Below, one piece after another: positions 52,461 to 61,038 of a stretch of DNA of 64,000 nucleotides (positions are counted from its first letter, which is position 1; each line of letters starts with the position of its first letter). Source of the stretch: Haloprofundus halophilus (lineage in GTDB: Archaea > Halobacteriota > Halobacteria > Halobacteriales > Haloferacaceae). The DNA is taken from positions 868,001 to 932,000 of the forward strand of contig NZ_QQRR01000002.1 in the NCBI RefSeq assembly GCF_003439925.1, given 5' to 3'. The notes beneath the pieces were generated by a model. That model saw nothing but the letters and a program-made list of their open reading frames with translations. It did not search any database and had not been told where the DNA came from. The translations under genes were made by a program, and so were the position numbers.

Positions 52461-53051
52461 TCACGTCCGTCGTTTGTCCCGCTCCGAGGCCCACCGAACC
52501 CCCGCCCCGAGGAGAGCCGTCAGCGGGAAGTCGAACCTCGGCTCCTCTCTCTTCCAGTCGACGACCCACTCGCCCCTCGCGTCCCTTCTGACGGGGACTT
52601 CGGTCCCCAAGAGCTCCGAGAGGTCGCTCGGCGGGACGCCGTACCTTCGAAGGACCGCTTCGAGTCTCGACCCCCCGTCGAGTCGCGCGGGGAGCGGGAA
52701 CCACTCGCTGACGACGGGGCGGTCGGGCGTCGGAATCGCCACGTCGACGCGAACGCCGTCTACCGGGTTTCTGGCGTACGCCGCCGGGCTTCGGCCGGGG
52801 CGGCGGCGCTCCGGTTCGACGGCGCGGACGACACCTGCGTCGACGTGGCGTTCGAGCGCGAGCGATTCGAGGTGACGCTCCACGTCGCCGAGGCTTCGAC
52901 GGTCCGGGACGACGGTCGTCGTTCTCGCGGTGAGCGCGCTCGCGACTCGTGCGAGCAGGAGCGCACCCGTCAAGACGACGAAGACGTACCCGACGAAGAC
53001 GACGACGAGGAGTATCGCGAACAGGACGAACAGTTGTGAGATGTCGACCAT
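52461..53051 (-). CDS. Single-pass membrane protein of unknown function
   Basis: This 196-residue protein begins with a strong membrane helix (LFVLFAILLVVVFVGYVFVVLTGALLLARVA) and continues as a soluble, charged domain (LGDVERHLESLALERHVDAGVVRAVEPERRRPGR; later VVSEWFPLPARLDGGSRLEAVLRRYGVPPSDLSELLG). I recognise no domain. It lies upstream of the SBP56 operon on the same strand but has its own spacing, so co-transcription is unclear. Confidence 0.7.
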   Translation of the reverse strand: MVDISQLFVLFAILLVVVFVGYVFVVLTGALLLARVASALTARTTTVVPDRRSLGDVERHLESLALERHVDAGVVRAVEPERRRPGRSPAAYARNPVDGVRVDVAIPTPDRPVVSEWFPLPARLDGGSRLEAVLRRYGVPPSDLSELLGTEVPVRRDARGEWVVDWKREEPRFDFPLTALLGAGVRWASERDKRRT

Positions 53052-53237
53052 GGGTGACCTTCCGGCGGCGTGGTGTCGCCGCTGATTCAGGCTGAGAGAA
53101 GAGGGCCGTGCGCATATCGCTTTGCGCGCGACGATTGAACTCTCCCGGGTTCGGGAGACTCAAGCAGTCGAGACGAACGAAAACGAGCCGAGTACGGCGG
53201 TCGCTCGGCGGTCGGAAAGCGAGAGAAAACGCGGAGA

Positions 53238-53717
53238 TTAGTGGTCTTCGTCTTCGTAGAGCCACTGCTCGTCGACGCGTTCGTAGTCGAGCAGTTCCTC
53301 GTCGTCGAAGAACAGGCTGATTTCGCGTTCGTTCGCGCCCTCGTCCTCGTGGTCGGAGCCGTGGATGACGTTCCGGCCGAGGTCGAGGCCGAAGTCACCG
53401 CGGATGGTGCCCGGCGCGGAGTCGGCGGGGTCGGTCTCGCCCATCATGCGGCGGACCTGTCGGGTCGCGTCCGCGCCCTCCCAGACCATCGCGAAGACGG
53501 GTCCGGAGGTGATGAACTCGACGAGGCCGTCGAAGAACGGCTTGCCCTCGTGCTCGCCGTAGTGTTCGTGGGCGAGCTCCTCGTCGATCTGCATGAACTT
53601 CCCGGCGACGAGTTTGAGGCCGCGGTCCTCGAATCGGGAGACGATGTCGCCGATGAGGCCGCGCTGGACGCCGTCGGGTTTGACCATCACGAACGTTCGC
53701 TCGTCGTGGTGGCTCAT
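53238..53717 (-). CDS. ndk: Nucleoside-diphosphate kinase
   Basis: This 159-residue enzyme balances NTP pools by transferring phosphate through a phospho-His. The N-terminal [19 protein letters not shown] and the active-site [10 protein letters not shown] are present. It is somewhat longer than bacterial Ndk (about 140) through an acidic halophilic C-terminus ([23 protein letters not shown]). It overlaps rpl24e by 4 bp at the end of the rpl7ae-rps28e-rpl24e-ndk operon. Confidence 0.97.
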   Translation of the reverse strand: MSHHDERTFVMVKPDGVQRGLIGDIVSRFEDRGLKLVAGKFMQIDEELAHEHYGEHEGKPFFDGLVEFITSGPVFAMVWEGADATRQVRRMMGETDPADSAPGTIRGDFGLDLGRNVIHGSDHEDEGANEREISLFFDDEELLDYERVDEQWLYEDEDH

Positions 53718-53896
53718 TCGGCCCCTCCGCCGGCTTCGGTCCACTCCAAGTCGCGGGATTCGCGGCCGAGGTCGGCGTTCTTCTCGCACTTCGAGGAGCA
53801 GTAGTGGATGACGGTTCCGTCGGTGCGGACGAACATCGTCCCCGTTCCGGGTTCGATGTCCGCGCCGCAGTAGTCGCAGTCTCGGTTCTGTGGCAT
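53714..53896 (-). CDS. rpl24e: 50S ribosomal protein eL24
   Basis: This 60-residue zinc-finger ribosomal protein has [21 protein letters not shown] and [23 protein letters not shown], giving four Cys for one zinc. The longer open frame upstream is a shadow of rps28e; the Met in [11 protein letters not shown] is the start. It is translationally coupled to ndk. Confidence 0.97.
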   Translation of the reverse strand: MPQNRDCDYCGADIEPGTGTMFVRTDGTVIHYCSSKCEKNADLGRESRDLEWTEAGGGAE

Positions 53897-53900
53897 TGGC

Positions 53901-54125
53901 TTACTGGCCTCCGATGGAGTCCGCGTCACGCTGGGTCTCGCGGAGCTGAAGCACGTCGCCCTCTCGGACGGGACCCAACACGTTGCGCGTGATGATGCGG
54001 CCCTGGTTCGAGCCTTCGCGGATGCGGCATTTGACCTGCATGGCCTCGCCGTGCATCCCGGTCTTGCCAACGATCTCGATGACCTCCGCGGACGTCGAGT
54101 CGTTGGTACTCTCTTCTGCGCTCAT
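53901..54125 (-). CDS. rps28e: 30S ribosomal protein eS28
   Basis: This 74-residue archaeal/eukaryotic-type protein has an acidic N-terminus ([14 protein letters not shown]) and the S28e core [47 protein letters not shown], ending in [13 protein letters not shown]. It lies between the eL8 and eL24 genes. Confidence 0.97.
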   Translation of the reverse strand: MSAEESTNDSTSAEVIEIVGKTGMHGEAMQVKCRIREGSNQGRIITRNVLGPVREGDVLQLRETQRDADSIGGQ

Positions 54126-54131
54126 GGTCGC

Positions 54132-54494
54132 TTACTGCAGGTCCTCGACCTTCGAGGCTATGTCTTCGACGTCCTCGTCGGCCTCGCCGGCGTCGACGAT
54201 GGCGGCGGCAGCGCTGCCGACTTCGAGACCGGCCGCGTGGCCGATGTCGTCCTGCGTCTCGACGAAGATGTACGCGATGCCCTTCTCGTCCGCGAGTTCG
54301 GGCAGGTGCATGACGATCTCCTCGGGGGAGACGTCTTCGGCGACGTAGACGAGGTCGGCGTTGCCGCGCTCGATGGCTTTGGTCGTCTCGTTGGTTCCCT
54401 TCTTTACCGTACCGGTGTCTCGGGCGACCTCGAGCGCTTCGAGAGCGCGCTCGGCGAGGTCGGCCGGAACTTCGTAATCAACGTAAACTGGCAT
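54132..54494 (-). CDS. rpl7ae: 50S ribosomal protein eL8 (L7Ae)
   Basis: This 120-residue protein binds kink-turns in 23S rRNA, box C/D and H/ACA guide RNAs and RNase P RNA. It contains [45 protein letters not shown], the conserved L7Ae core. The start [19 protein letters not shown] has an SD sequence (GGGAGGTGA) about 10 bases upstream. The leader, about 90 nt, carries a C-box-like UGAUGA and a long hairpin, which may be an autoregulatory kink-turn. Confidence 0.97.
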   Translation of the reverse strand: MPVYVDYEVPADLAERALEALEVARDTGTVKKGTNETTKAIERGNADLVYVAEDVSPEEIVMHLPELADEKGIAYIFVETQDDIGHAAGLEVGSAAAAIVDAGEADEDVEDIASKVEDLQ

Positions 54495-54518
54495 TGGTTG
54501 TTCACCTCCCTGTTCGTA

Positions 54519-54570
54519 GGCTCGCGCCCCACACCAGATGGTCGGTCCCTGATGGCGTGGGGCTTCATCA
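54519..54570 (-). promoter_or_regulatory. Candidate kink-turn in the rpl7ae leader
   Basis: In the mRNA, GGUUGAUGAAG (containing UGAUGA at 54570-54565) is followed by a 10-bp stem GCCCCACGCC/GGUGUGGGGC with an 18-nt loop (54563-54526) and then GCGAGCC (54525-54519). The GA-containing strands opposite each other beside a helix resemble a kink-turn with C-box-like and D-box-like (GCGA) halves. L7Ae autoregulation through a leader kink-turn has been reported in archaea; the fold here is inferred by eye. Confidence 0.4.
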
Positions 54571-54607
54571 ACCTCGAACAGGTTGTACACTCCTGTAACG
54601 TAGCACC

Positions 54608-54617
54608 CCATAAAAGC
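54608..54617 (-). promoter_or_regulatory. TATA-like promoter of the rpl7ae operon
   Basis: The minus strand reads GCTTTTATGG. TTTTATG centred at about 54612 predicts a start near 54585 and a leader of about 90 nt, unlike the leaderless mRNAs that dominate the window. Confidence 0.5.
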
Positions 54618-54770
54618 GCTTTCAAAGCGTACAGGCCGTGGTAGGCCTGCGCATGGCGATTTTCAGAAACGAGAGAGAAACACGTTTGACAGGAACCGAG
54701 CGAGTGACGAATCGGTCTGAACCGCCGCCCAGACGAAATCACCATTACCCGTAAGCGACCAGTACGGACG

Positions 54771-57053
54771 ATGGACGTGGCCGCCCTCGCCGACCGCCTC
54801 CGCGCCGAGGCCGAGCGTGCGAACGAACGCCGGCTGCTCGTACTCGCGGGCGACCGCGACGCCGGCACCGACGCCGCTTACACCGCCCTCGACGCCGCCG
54901 GAATCCCCGACGAGGACGTAACCTTCGTCACCTCGCGCGAGGGGTTCAGATTCGAGCGCTACGCGCCGAACCGCGCTTCGAACCTCCTCGGCCGGACGCG
55001 AAAAGCCGTCGTACTCGACGCCCACGAGAAGTTCTCGCCGAACGCGCTCGGACAGGTCGTCGGTGCCGTCGACGGCGGCGGTCTCCTCGTCCTCCTCGCC
55101 CCGCCGCTGTCGGTGTGGCCCGAGCGCCGCGGCTGGTTCGACGACCACCTCGCGGTGCCGCCGTTCGACCTCGACGACGTGGGGACGCGGTTCCGGGCGC
55201 GACTCGTCGGGACGCTCCGCGAGCATCCGGGGATCGCAGTCGTCGACGTCGATTCCGGGACGGTCGAACGCGACGGCCTCACCGACCCGTGGCCCGCGCG
55301 ACCGCACGACCCGCCGGAGACTCCCGAGAACGCGGCCTTCCCCGAGGCCGTCTACGAGAGCTGCCTCACCGACGACCAGGCCGACGCCGTCGCCGCGCTC
55401 GAAGCGCTCGCCGACCCCGGCCACGCCGTCGTCGTCGAAGCCGACCGTGGACGAGGCAAGTCGAGCGCCGCGGGCATCGCCGCCGGTGCGCTCGCCGCCG
55501 AAGGGAGAGACGTGCTCGTCACCGCGCCGGCGTTCCGGAACGCCCGCGAGGTGTTCGTCCGCGCCGCCGCAGTCGTCGAGTCGATGGGCTGTCGGGCCGA
55601 CGCCGGCGACGACGACCGGCGAATCGAGACGGTCACCGGCGGGCGAGTGCGGTTCGTTCCACCCGTCGACGCCGTCGACCGACTCGGAGAGGCAGATGGC
55701 GACGGCGACCACGGCGGCGACAACCCGGACGTCGTGCTCGTCGACGAGGCGGCGGCGTTCCCCGTCCGCCTGCTCTCGAACGTTCTCGACGCGCCCGCCG
55801 TCGGCTTCTTCACCACCGTCCGCGGCTACGAGGGCGCGGGCCGCGGTTTCTCGGTGCGGTTCCGCGACCGACTCGACGACAGCGAGTTCGAGGTGTCGGA
55901 CGTGACGCTCGCGGAGCCCATCCGCTACGCCGGGGGCGACCCGCTCGAACTCTGGGCGTTCCGCGCGCTGCTGCTCGACGCCCGCCCGCCGGTCGACCAA
56001 CTCGTCGCGGACGCGACGACCGAATCGGTCGAGTACCGCGCGTTCGACCCCGACGACCTGCTGGCCGACGAGCATCTCCTTCGGGAGGTGTTTGGCCTGC
56101 TCGTACTCGCACACTACCGAACCGAGCCGAACGACCTCGCGCGGTTGCTCGACGCGCCGAACCTCTCGGTGCGGGCGTTGCTTCACGACGGCCGCGTCGT
56201 CTCCGTCGCGCTGCTGGCCCGCGAGGGCGGGCTCCCGGAGTCGACTCGGCGCGAGATGTACGAGGGCCAGCGCGTCGCGGGCAACATGATTCCCGACGTG
56301 CTGACGAGTCAGCTCAGAGACGAAGAAGCGGCGTCGCCGGTCGGTTACCGAGTGCTCCGCATCGCGACGCACCACGCCGTCCGCTCGCGCGGCCTCGGCT
56401 CTCGGCTGCTCGCCGACGTTCGAGACGAGTTCGACGAGAGCGCCGATTGGCTCGGCGTCGGCTACGGGGCGACGCCGGAGCTGCTCTCGTTTTGGCGCGA
56501 GAACGGCTACCGGACGGTCCACCTCTCGACGACGCGAAACGACACCAGCGGCGAGTACTCCGCGGTCATGTTGCATCCGCTCTCGGCGTCGGGTCGGGCG
56601 CTCGCGGAACGACACTCGCGGTGGTTCCGAGACAGGGCGGTCGGCGTCCTCTCGGACCCGCTCCGGGACGCCGACGCCGACGTCGTTCGGGCCACGCTCG
56701 GTGCGACCGGTTCGGGTGTCGACCCGACGCTCTCCGACCACGAGTGGCGCGTCGTCGTCGGCGCATCGTACGGACCGGGCCTCTACGTCGCCGCCCCCGG
56801 AGCGTTTCGGCGTCTCGCGCTCGCCCACCTCGTCGAGGGCATCGTCGACCTCTCGCCCCGCGCGGAGCGTCTGCTCGTCAGAAAAGTGCTTCAGAGCCAC
56901 CCGTGGGACGTCGTCGCCGACGAACTCGACTACGTCTCGACTGGGCAGTGCATGCGGGCGCTCGGTGCGGCGTTCCGGCCGCTGGTCGACCGTTACGGCG
57001 CGGACGAACCGGTCGTCGCCGAGGAACGGACGCGTTTCTCCGACGGTTCCTGA
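54771..57053 (+). CDS. tmcA: tRNA(Met) cytidine acetyltransferase TmcA
   Basis: This 760-residue enzyme makes N4-acetylcytidine (ac4C) in RNA using ATP and acetyl-CoA. N-terminal DUF1726 domain, then a RecD-like helicase module (Walker A EADRGRGKSSAAG, Walker B VLVDEAAAFP), a GNAT domain (RIATHHAVRSRGLGSRLLADVRDEF) and a C-terminal tRNA-binding domain. NAT10/TmcA homologues modify tRNA and, in some archaea, rRNA and mRNA widely. A CCATTACCC element about 26 bp upstream supports the start. Divergent from rpl7ae. Confidence 0.95.
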   Translation: MDVAALADRLRAEAERANERRLLVLAGDRDAGTDAAYTALDAAGIPDEDVTFVTSREGFRFERYAPNRASNLLGRTRKAVVLDAHEKFSPNALGQVVGAVDGGGLLVLLAPPLSVWPERRGWFDDHLAVPPFDLDDVGTRFRARLVGTLREHPGIAVVDVDSGTVERDGLTDPWPARPHDPPETPENAAFPEAVYESCLTDDQADAVAALEALADPGHAVVVEADRGRGKSSAAGIAAGALAAEGRDVLVTAPAFRNAREVFVRAAAVVESMGCRADAGDDDRRIETVTGGRVRFVPPVDAVDRLGEADGDGDHGGDNPDVVLVDEAAAFPVRLLSNVLDAPAVGFFTTVRGYEGAGRGFSVRFRDRLDDSEFEVSDVTLAEPIRYAGGDPLELWAFRALLLDARPPVDQLVADATTESVEYRAFDPDDLLADEHLLREVFGLLVLAHYRTEPNDLARLLDAPNLSVRALLHDGRVVSVALLAREGGLPESTRREMYEGQRVAGNMIPDVLTSQLRDEEAASPVGYRVLRIATHHAVRSRGLGSRLLADVRDEFDESADWLGVGYGATPELLSFWRENGYRTVHLSTTRNDTSGEYSAVMLHPLSASGRALAERHSRWFRDRAVGVLSDPLRDADADVVRATLGATGSGVDPTLSDHEWRVVVGASYGPGLYVAAPGAFRRLALAHLVEGIVDLSPRAERLLVRKVLQSHPWDVVADELDYVSTGQCMRALGAAFRPLVDRYGADEPVVAEERTRFSDGS

Positions 57054-57090
57054 GCGGTACGCCGAAGAGGGGCGTCCGCGTACGGAGAGT

Positions 57091-57573
57091 ATGATCGAAC
57101 CGCTCGGATGGCTCGCGCTCGCGCTGTTGGTGCTCGGCGTCGTCGGCAGCGTCGCACCGTTGTTGCCGGGCGCGCTCACGTCGCTCGCGGGAGTGTACCT
57201 CTACTGGTGGTCGACGGATTACGGAGAACCCGGCCTCCTCGCGGTGGCGGGCCTCACTCTCGTCGGCCTCACCGCGATGATTCTCGACTACTTCGCCGGC
57301 CCTATCGCCGCCCGGTACGGCGGGGCGTCGACGGCGACGACGCTCGTCGCGGCAACCGTCGGCTTTCTGGCGTTCTTCGTCGCCGGGCCACCGGGCATCC
57401 TCCTCGGCGTCGCCGGAACCGTCTTCGCGCTCGAATTCTACCGGAATCAGGACGCGAACGCGAGCTTCAGGACCGCGCTGTTCGCGACGGCCGGCGTGTT
57501 GGCGTCGGCGGCCGTGCAGGTCGTGTTGACCCTCCTGATGCTCGTCGCGTTCGTCCTCGTCGTGTTTCTCTGA
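57091..57573 (+). CDS. DUF456 family membrane protein
   Basis: This 160-residue membrane protein has about five helices and the DUF456 pattern: ALALLVLGVVGSVAPLLPGALTSLAGVYLYW, a central LTLVGLTAMILDYFAGPIAARYGGAS, and Gly-rich helices (GFLAFFVAGPPGILLGVAGTVFALEFYR). Function of the family is unknown. The start follows the TmcA stop by 37 bp. Confidence 0.85.
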   Translation: MIEPLGWLALALLVLGVVGSVAPLLPGALTSLAGVYLYWWSTDYGEPGLLAVAGLTLVGLTAMILDYFAGPIAARYGGASTATTLVAATVGFLAFFVAGPPGILLGVAGTVFALEFYRNQDANASFRTALFATAGVLASAAVQVVLTLLMLVAFVLVVFL

Positions 57574-57742
57574 GGCCGTGTCGGTGCGAACGTTCAAATA
57601 CGAAAACGGGACCAACGACCGGCGTGCGCTGACCTTCGCTCCGGACCGGTTCGCGGTTGCGCGACACGGCGGTCCGGAGCCCGCGAGTCGAAACCGGTCG
57701 TGTCGCCTGCTCGCCTCCGATTCGACCCTTCGAGCCGCCCGC
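57574..57742. other. Convergent spacer with a possible orphan promoter
   Basis: About 170 bp lie between the DUF456 gene and the end of gltX. The sequence gttcaaatacg near 57593-57602 resembles a TATA box but has no ORF 25-30 bp downstream; it could drive RNA antisense to gltX. Otherwise nothing is seen. Confidence 0.3.
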
Positions 57743-59458
57743 TTAGTCGTGGCTGAAGTACGTCACCGCCTCACCGTCACCCTGCGAGTCGACGCGAACG
57801 AAGCCGACGCGCTCGAACTGGACCACGTCGTCGACGGCGGCGTCGCCGAAGTCGGGTTCGGCGTGACCCGTCACGTCGCCGCCCATCGTCCGCATCGTCA
57901 CCGAGACGTTCTCGTCGGCCGGGACCCAGTGAACCACGTCGACGCCCTCGTCGCGCACGACGTCGATGTCGTCGCCGACGTATTCGAGCGCGTCGCCCTC
58001 GAAGCGGACGCAGCCGTAGCCTTTCAGCCAGACGCGCTCGCCGTCGTTCGGAAGGTCGCCCTCTTCGACGAGCACCGCGTCTCCGGCCGGGACGGTCCGT
58101 CGGCCGCGCTCTTCGTGGTCGGGGTGAATCGGCGGTCGACCGGCGTCGGGGCCGCCGGAGAGCGGCAGTTCGACGCCGTCGCGGACGAAGAAGTACCGCG
58201 GCGCCTCGTCGTCGACGAGCGCCCGGTTGTTCGCGTAGACGGTGCTCATCGCGAGGTCGACGTTGCTCGTGGAGGTGCCGAGACCGACCATCGATTCGAC
58301 GATGGCCTCCCCGCGGATGCCGCGCCGTCGAAGGCTCTTGATGGTCGGCGCGCGCGGGTCGTCCCAGCCGTCGAGTTCGCCCTCGTCGATGAGGCGCTTG
58401 ATGGTCGAAGTCGACATCTTGACGCCGTACTCGTCGATCTGGACGTGGCCCCAGTGGACGACTTCGGGGTACTCCCAGTCGAAGTAGTCGTAGACGAATC
58501 GCTGGCGCTTCGCGGAGTCCTGCAGGTCGATGCCGCGGATGATGTGGGTGACGCCCGTCAGGTGGTCGTCGATGCCGGACTGGAAGTCGAGCATCGGCCA
58601 GAGACGATACTCCTCGGCCTCCTCGCGGGGGTGCGGCGTGTCGATGACGCGGAAGGCGACGAAGTCGCGCAGCGCGGGGTTCTTGTGCTCGATGTCGGTC
58701 TTGACGCGAAGAACCATCTCGCCCGAGTTGTACTCGCCGTCGACCAGCGCCTCGAACTCCCGGAGCGTCGTCTCGGGGTCCTTGTCGCGGTGCGGGCACG
58801 CCTCGCCGGAGTTCTTCAGTTCCGAGAACGCCTCCCCCGAGCAGGAGCAGGTGTACGCGCCGCCCTTCTCGATGAGCCGTCGGGCGTGGTCGTAGTAGAC
58901 GTCGAGGCGGTCGGAGGCCCGAAGCACCTCGTCCGGTTCGAAGCCGAGGTAGTCGATGTCGTCCAAGATAGCGTCGTAGGCGTCCAAGTCGGGGCGCTTC
59001 GTCTCGGGGTCGGTGTCGTCGAAGCGGACGATGAACGAGCCGTCGTACATCTCCTTGTACGTCCCGATGACCGCGGGCATCCGCGCGTGGCCGATGTGCC
59101 ACGGGCCGTTCGGGTTCGGCGCGGCGCGCATCCGAACCTCGTCGTACGCGTCGACGTTCGGGAGGTCCGAGAGCGCTCGGTCGTCTTCCTCGTCTTCGCT
59201 GTCGAGTTCGTCAAGCAGGTCGGGTGCGAGTTCGCCCAGTCGCTCGCGGCGCTCGGCGTGGTCCATCCCGTTGACCTCGGCGACGACGCCGCCGACGACG
59301 CCGGGTATCTCGCCGCCGTGCGGGCGGAACTCGGGATTCTCGCCCATGAGCGGGCCCATCACCGCGCCGACGTCGGCGTCGCTCTCGTACTTCACTGCGT
59401 TGAACAGCGCGTGCTTCTCGGCTTCCGCCTGCACGCGAGTCCGAAGGTCGTCGTCCAT
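57743..59458 (-). CDS. gltX: Glutamyl-tRNA synthetase (archaeal type)
   Basis: This 571-residue class I synthetase charges tRNA-Glu and, in most archaea lacking GlnRS, tRNA-Gln too (converted by GatDE). HIGH motif: PNPNGPWHIGHAR; KMSKS motif: VKMSTSTIKRL. The C-terminal beta-barrel anticodon domain is of the archaeal/GlnRS type. The ~100-residue N-terminal helical domain is typical. The start follows a GTTTTTACC element by 28 bp (leaderless). It follows idsA in orientation but the GTG-started gene on the other strand lies between, so it has its own promoter. Confidence 0.96.
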   Translation of the reverse strand: MDDDLRTRVQAEAEKHALFNAVKYESDADVGAVMGPLMGENPEFRPHGGEIPGVVGGVVAEVNGMDHAERRERLGELAPDLLDELDSEDEEDDRALSDLPNVDAYDEVRMRAAPNPNGPWHIGHARMPAVIGTYKEMYDGSFIVRFDDTDPETKRPDLDAYDAILDDIDYLGFEPDEVLRASDRLDVYYDHARRLIEKGGAYTCSCSGEAFSELKNSGEACPHRDKDPETTLREFEALVDGEYNSGEMVLRVKTDIEHKNPALRDFVAFRVIDTPHPREEAEEYRLWPMLDFQSGIDDHLTGVTHIIRGIDLQDSAKRQRFVYDYFDWEYPEVVHWGHVQIDEYGVKMSTSTIKRLIDEGELDGWDDPRAPTIKSLRRRGIRGEAIVESMVGLGTSTSNVDLAMSTVYANNRALVDDEAPRYFFVRDGVELPLSGGPDAGRPPIHPDHEERGRRTVPAGDAVLVEEGDLPNDGERVWLKGYGCVRFEGDALEYVGDDIDVVRDEGVDVVHWVPADENVSVTMRTMGGDVTGHAEPDFGDAAVDDVVQFERVGFVRVDSQGDGEAVTYFSHD

Positions 59459-59480
59459 TACCGGCGGGTTTCGTCCGCCC

Positions 59481-59490
59481 GGTAAAAACA
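59481..59490 (-). promoter_or_regulatory. TATA-like promoter of gltX
   Basis: TGTTTTTACC on the minus strand is centred about 28 bp before the gltX ATG and sets the start against an upstream in-frame alternative. Confidence 0.55.
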
Positions 59491-59559
59491 GCCGTGGATT
59501 GCCCGCAGCGTCGACCACGACACCGGTCCGAGAACGTGACACTCGGCGGTAGCAACAAG

Positions 59560-59568
59560 CCTATATGA
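59560..59568 (+). promoter_or_regulatory. TATA-like promoter of the DUF5658-like gene
   Basis: The sequence cctatatga is centred 26 bp before the GTG at 59590, predicting a leaderless transcript starting with GTG. Confidence 0.55.
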
Positions 59569-59589
59569 CGTCCCGAGCGAGGCCTCGGC

Positions 59590-59952
59590 GTGAACGCTCG
59601 GTCGTGGCTCTCGCTCGACGGGACGCCGGTCACCGAGCGACGCTTTTACTGGGCGTGGATCGCGGCAGCGGCGGGTTACGGCGTCGGCGACGTGGTGACG
59701 ACCATCGCCATCGTCGCGTTCGCCCCGGGCGTCGTAGAGGGAAATCCGGTGATGGGTGCGAGCATCTCGTCGTTCGGGTTCGCCGGACTCGTCGGGCTGA
59801 AACTCGCCGTCTTCGCGCTCTGTCTCGCCGTCAGTCAGTACGCCGCCCGCGTCGGTGACCCGGTGGTTCCGTACGTGCTTCCCGGTCTGCTCGCCGCGGT
59901 CGGGGCGGGGCTCACCGGCTACAACGTCTGGTCGATGGTGCAGTTCGGCTGA
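59590..59952 (+). CDS. DUF5658-like small membrane protein
   Basis: This 120-residue protein has four membrane helices and, in the first, GYGVGDVVTTIAIVAFAPGVVEGNPVMG, which resembles the G-D-x-x-T-T...E-x-N-P signature of the DUF5658 family. Function unknown. The GTG start is supported by a TATA box at the right spacing. It sits on the plus strand between two minus-strand genes, gltX and idsA. Confidence 0.75.
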   Translation: MNARSWLSLDGTPVTERRFYWAWIAAAAGYGVGDVVTTIAIVAFAPGVVEGNPVMGASISSFGFAGLVGLKLAVFALCLAVSQYAARVGDPVVPYVLPGLLAAVGAGLTGYNVWSMVQFG

Positions 59953-59991
59953 CGGAGCGCAAAAAAGCGCCGAGAGAACCGGAGCGACGTC

Positions 59992-61038
59992 TCAGTAGCC
60001 GCGCGTGATGAGGTAGTCGGCGATGTCTTCGAGGAGCCCTCGCGCCTCGTTGTCCGGCAGCACCGACAGTCGTTCTTTGCTCTGCTCGACGAGGTCTTCG
60101 GCCATCTCGCGGGCGTACTTGATGCTGCCCACGGTTTCGAGTTCCGCGACGGCCGCGTCGATGTCCGCCTCGGTCACCTCGTCTATCGACTCGGTGTCGA
60201 CGAGAGCGGCGATGTCCACGTCGTGTTGGCGCGCGTGCAGCGTGATGAGCGTCTCCTTCTCCTCGACGAGGTCCGACCCTCGCTGTTTACCGAGCTCCTC
60301 GGAGGGGACGGTGAGGTCCAACACGTCGTCCTGTATCTGGAACGCGCAGCCGGCGTCGATGCCGTACTGGTAGAGCGCGTCGACGACGTCCTCGTCGGCA
60401 CCCATCAACACGGCGGGCGTCGACGCCGCCGCCCCGTACAGTACCGCCGTCTTGTACTCGATCATCTCCAGATACTCGTCGGGGAGGATGTCGTTGCGGT
60501 GCTCGAAGGAGACGTCGAGCGCCTGACCTTCGCAGATTCGCGTGCAGGTCGTCGCGAGCAGTCGAGTCGCTTCGAGACCACGCTCGGGTTTGGCACCCGT
60601 GTCCGTCATGAGTTCGAACGCTTTCGAGTAGAGCGTGTCGCCGGCGAGGATGGCCGTCTCCGTGTCGTACGCCGCGTGTACTGCCGGAACGCCGCGGCGT
60701 AGGTCGTCGTCGTCCATGATGTCGTCGTGGATGAGCGTGAACGACTGGATGACTTCGAGACCGACGGCGGCGCGCATCACGTCGACGTCGCCTCCGTCGA
60801 GCGCCGGGAACTCGCGGTACTCCCTCGACAGCGGCGACACGTCCGCGAGCGCTTCGGCGGCCAAAAGCGCGACAGCGGGACGGAGACGCTTGCCACCCGC
60901 CTCCAAGAGGTAACGCGTGGCTTCGTAGAGGCGCTGTGGTTCGGCCATGGGCACCTCCTCGTCGATGGCCTCGTTGACGAGCTCGCGTCGCTCGCCGACG
61001 GCGGCCAGTACCCGCTCTTCTGTCGCGTTCGATGACAT
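59992..61038 (-). CDS. idsA: Geranylgeranyl (polyprenyl) diphosphate synthase
   Basis: This 348-residue enzyme condenses IPP units to GGPP for archaeal membrane lipids and carotenoids. The first Asp-rich motif is LIHDDIMDDDDLRRG; the second is FQIQDDVLDLT. GGKRLRPAVALLAAEAL is the IPP-binding segment. Its ATG overlaps the RNase J stop (TGATG), so it is coupled to RNase J. It uses the product of the mvk-ipk pathway encoded about 43 kb away in this window. Confidence 0.96.
   Translation of the reverse strand: MSSNATEERVLAAVGERRELVNEAIDEEVPMAEPQRLYEATRYLLEAGGKRLRPAVALLAAEALADVSPLSREYREFPALDGGDVDVMRAAVGLEVIQSFTLIHDDIMDDDDLRRGVPAVHAAYDTETAILAGDTLYSKAFELMTDTGAKPERGLEATRLLATTCTRICEGQALDVSFEHRNDILPDEYLEMIEYKTAVLYGAAASTPAVLMGADEDVVDALYQYGIDAGCAFQIQDDVLDLTVPSEELGKQRGSDLVEEKETLITLHARQHDVDIAALVDTESIDEVTEADIDAAVAELETVGSIKYAREMAEDLVEQSKERLSVLPDNEARGLLEDIADYLITRGY

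Noticed and set aside
57578-59485. 635-residue plus-strand ORF
   Set aside because: It is the antisense shadow of gltX.
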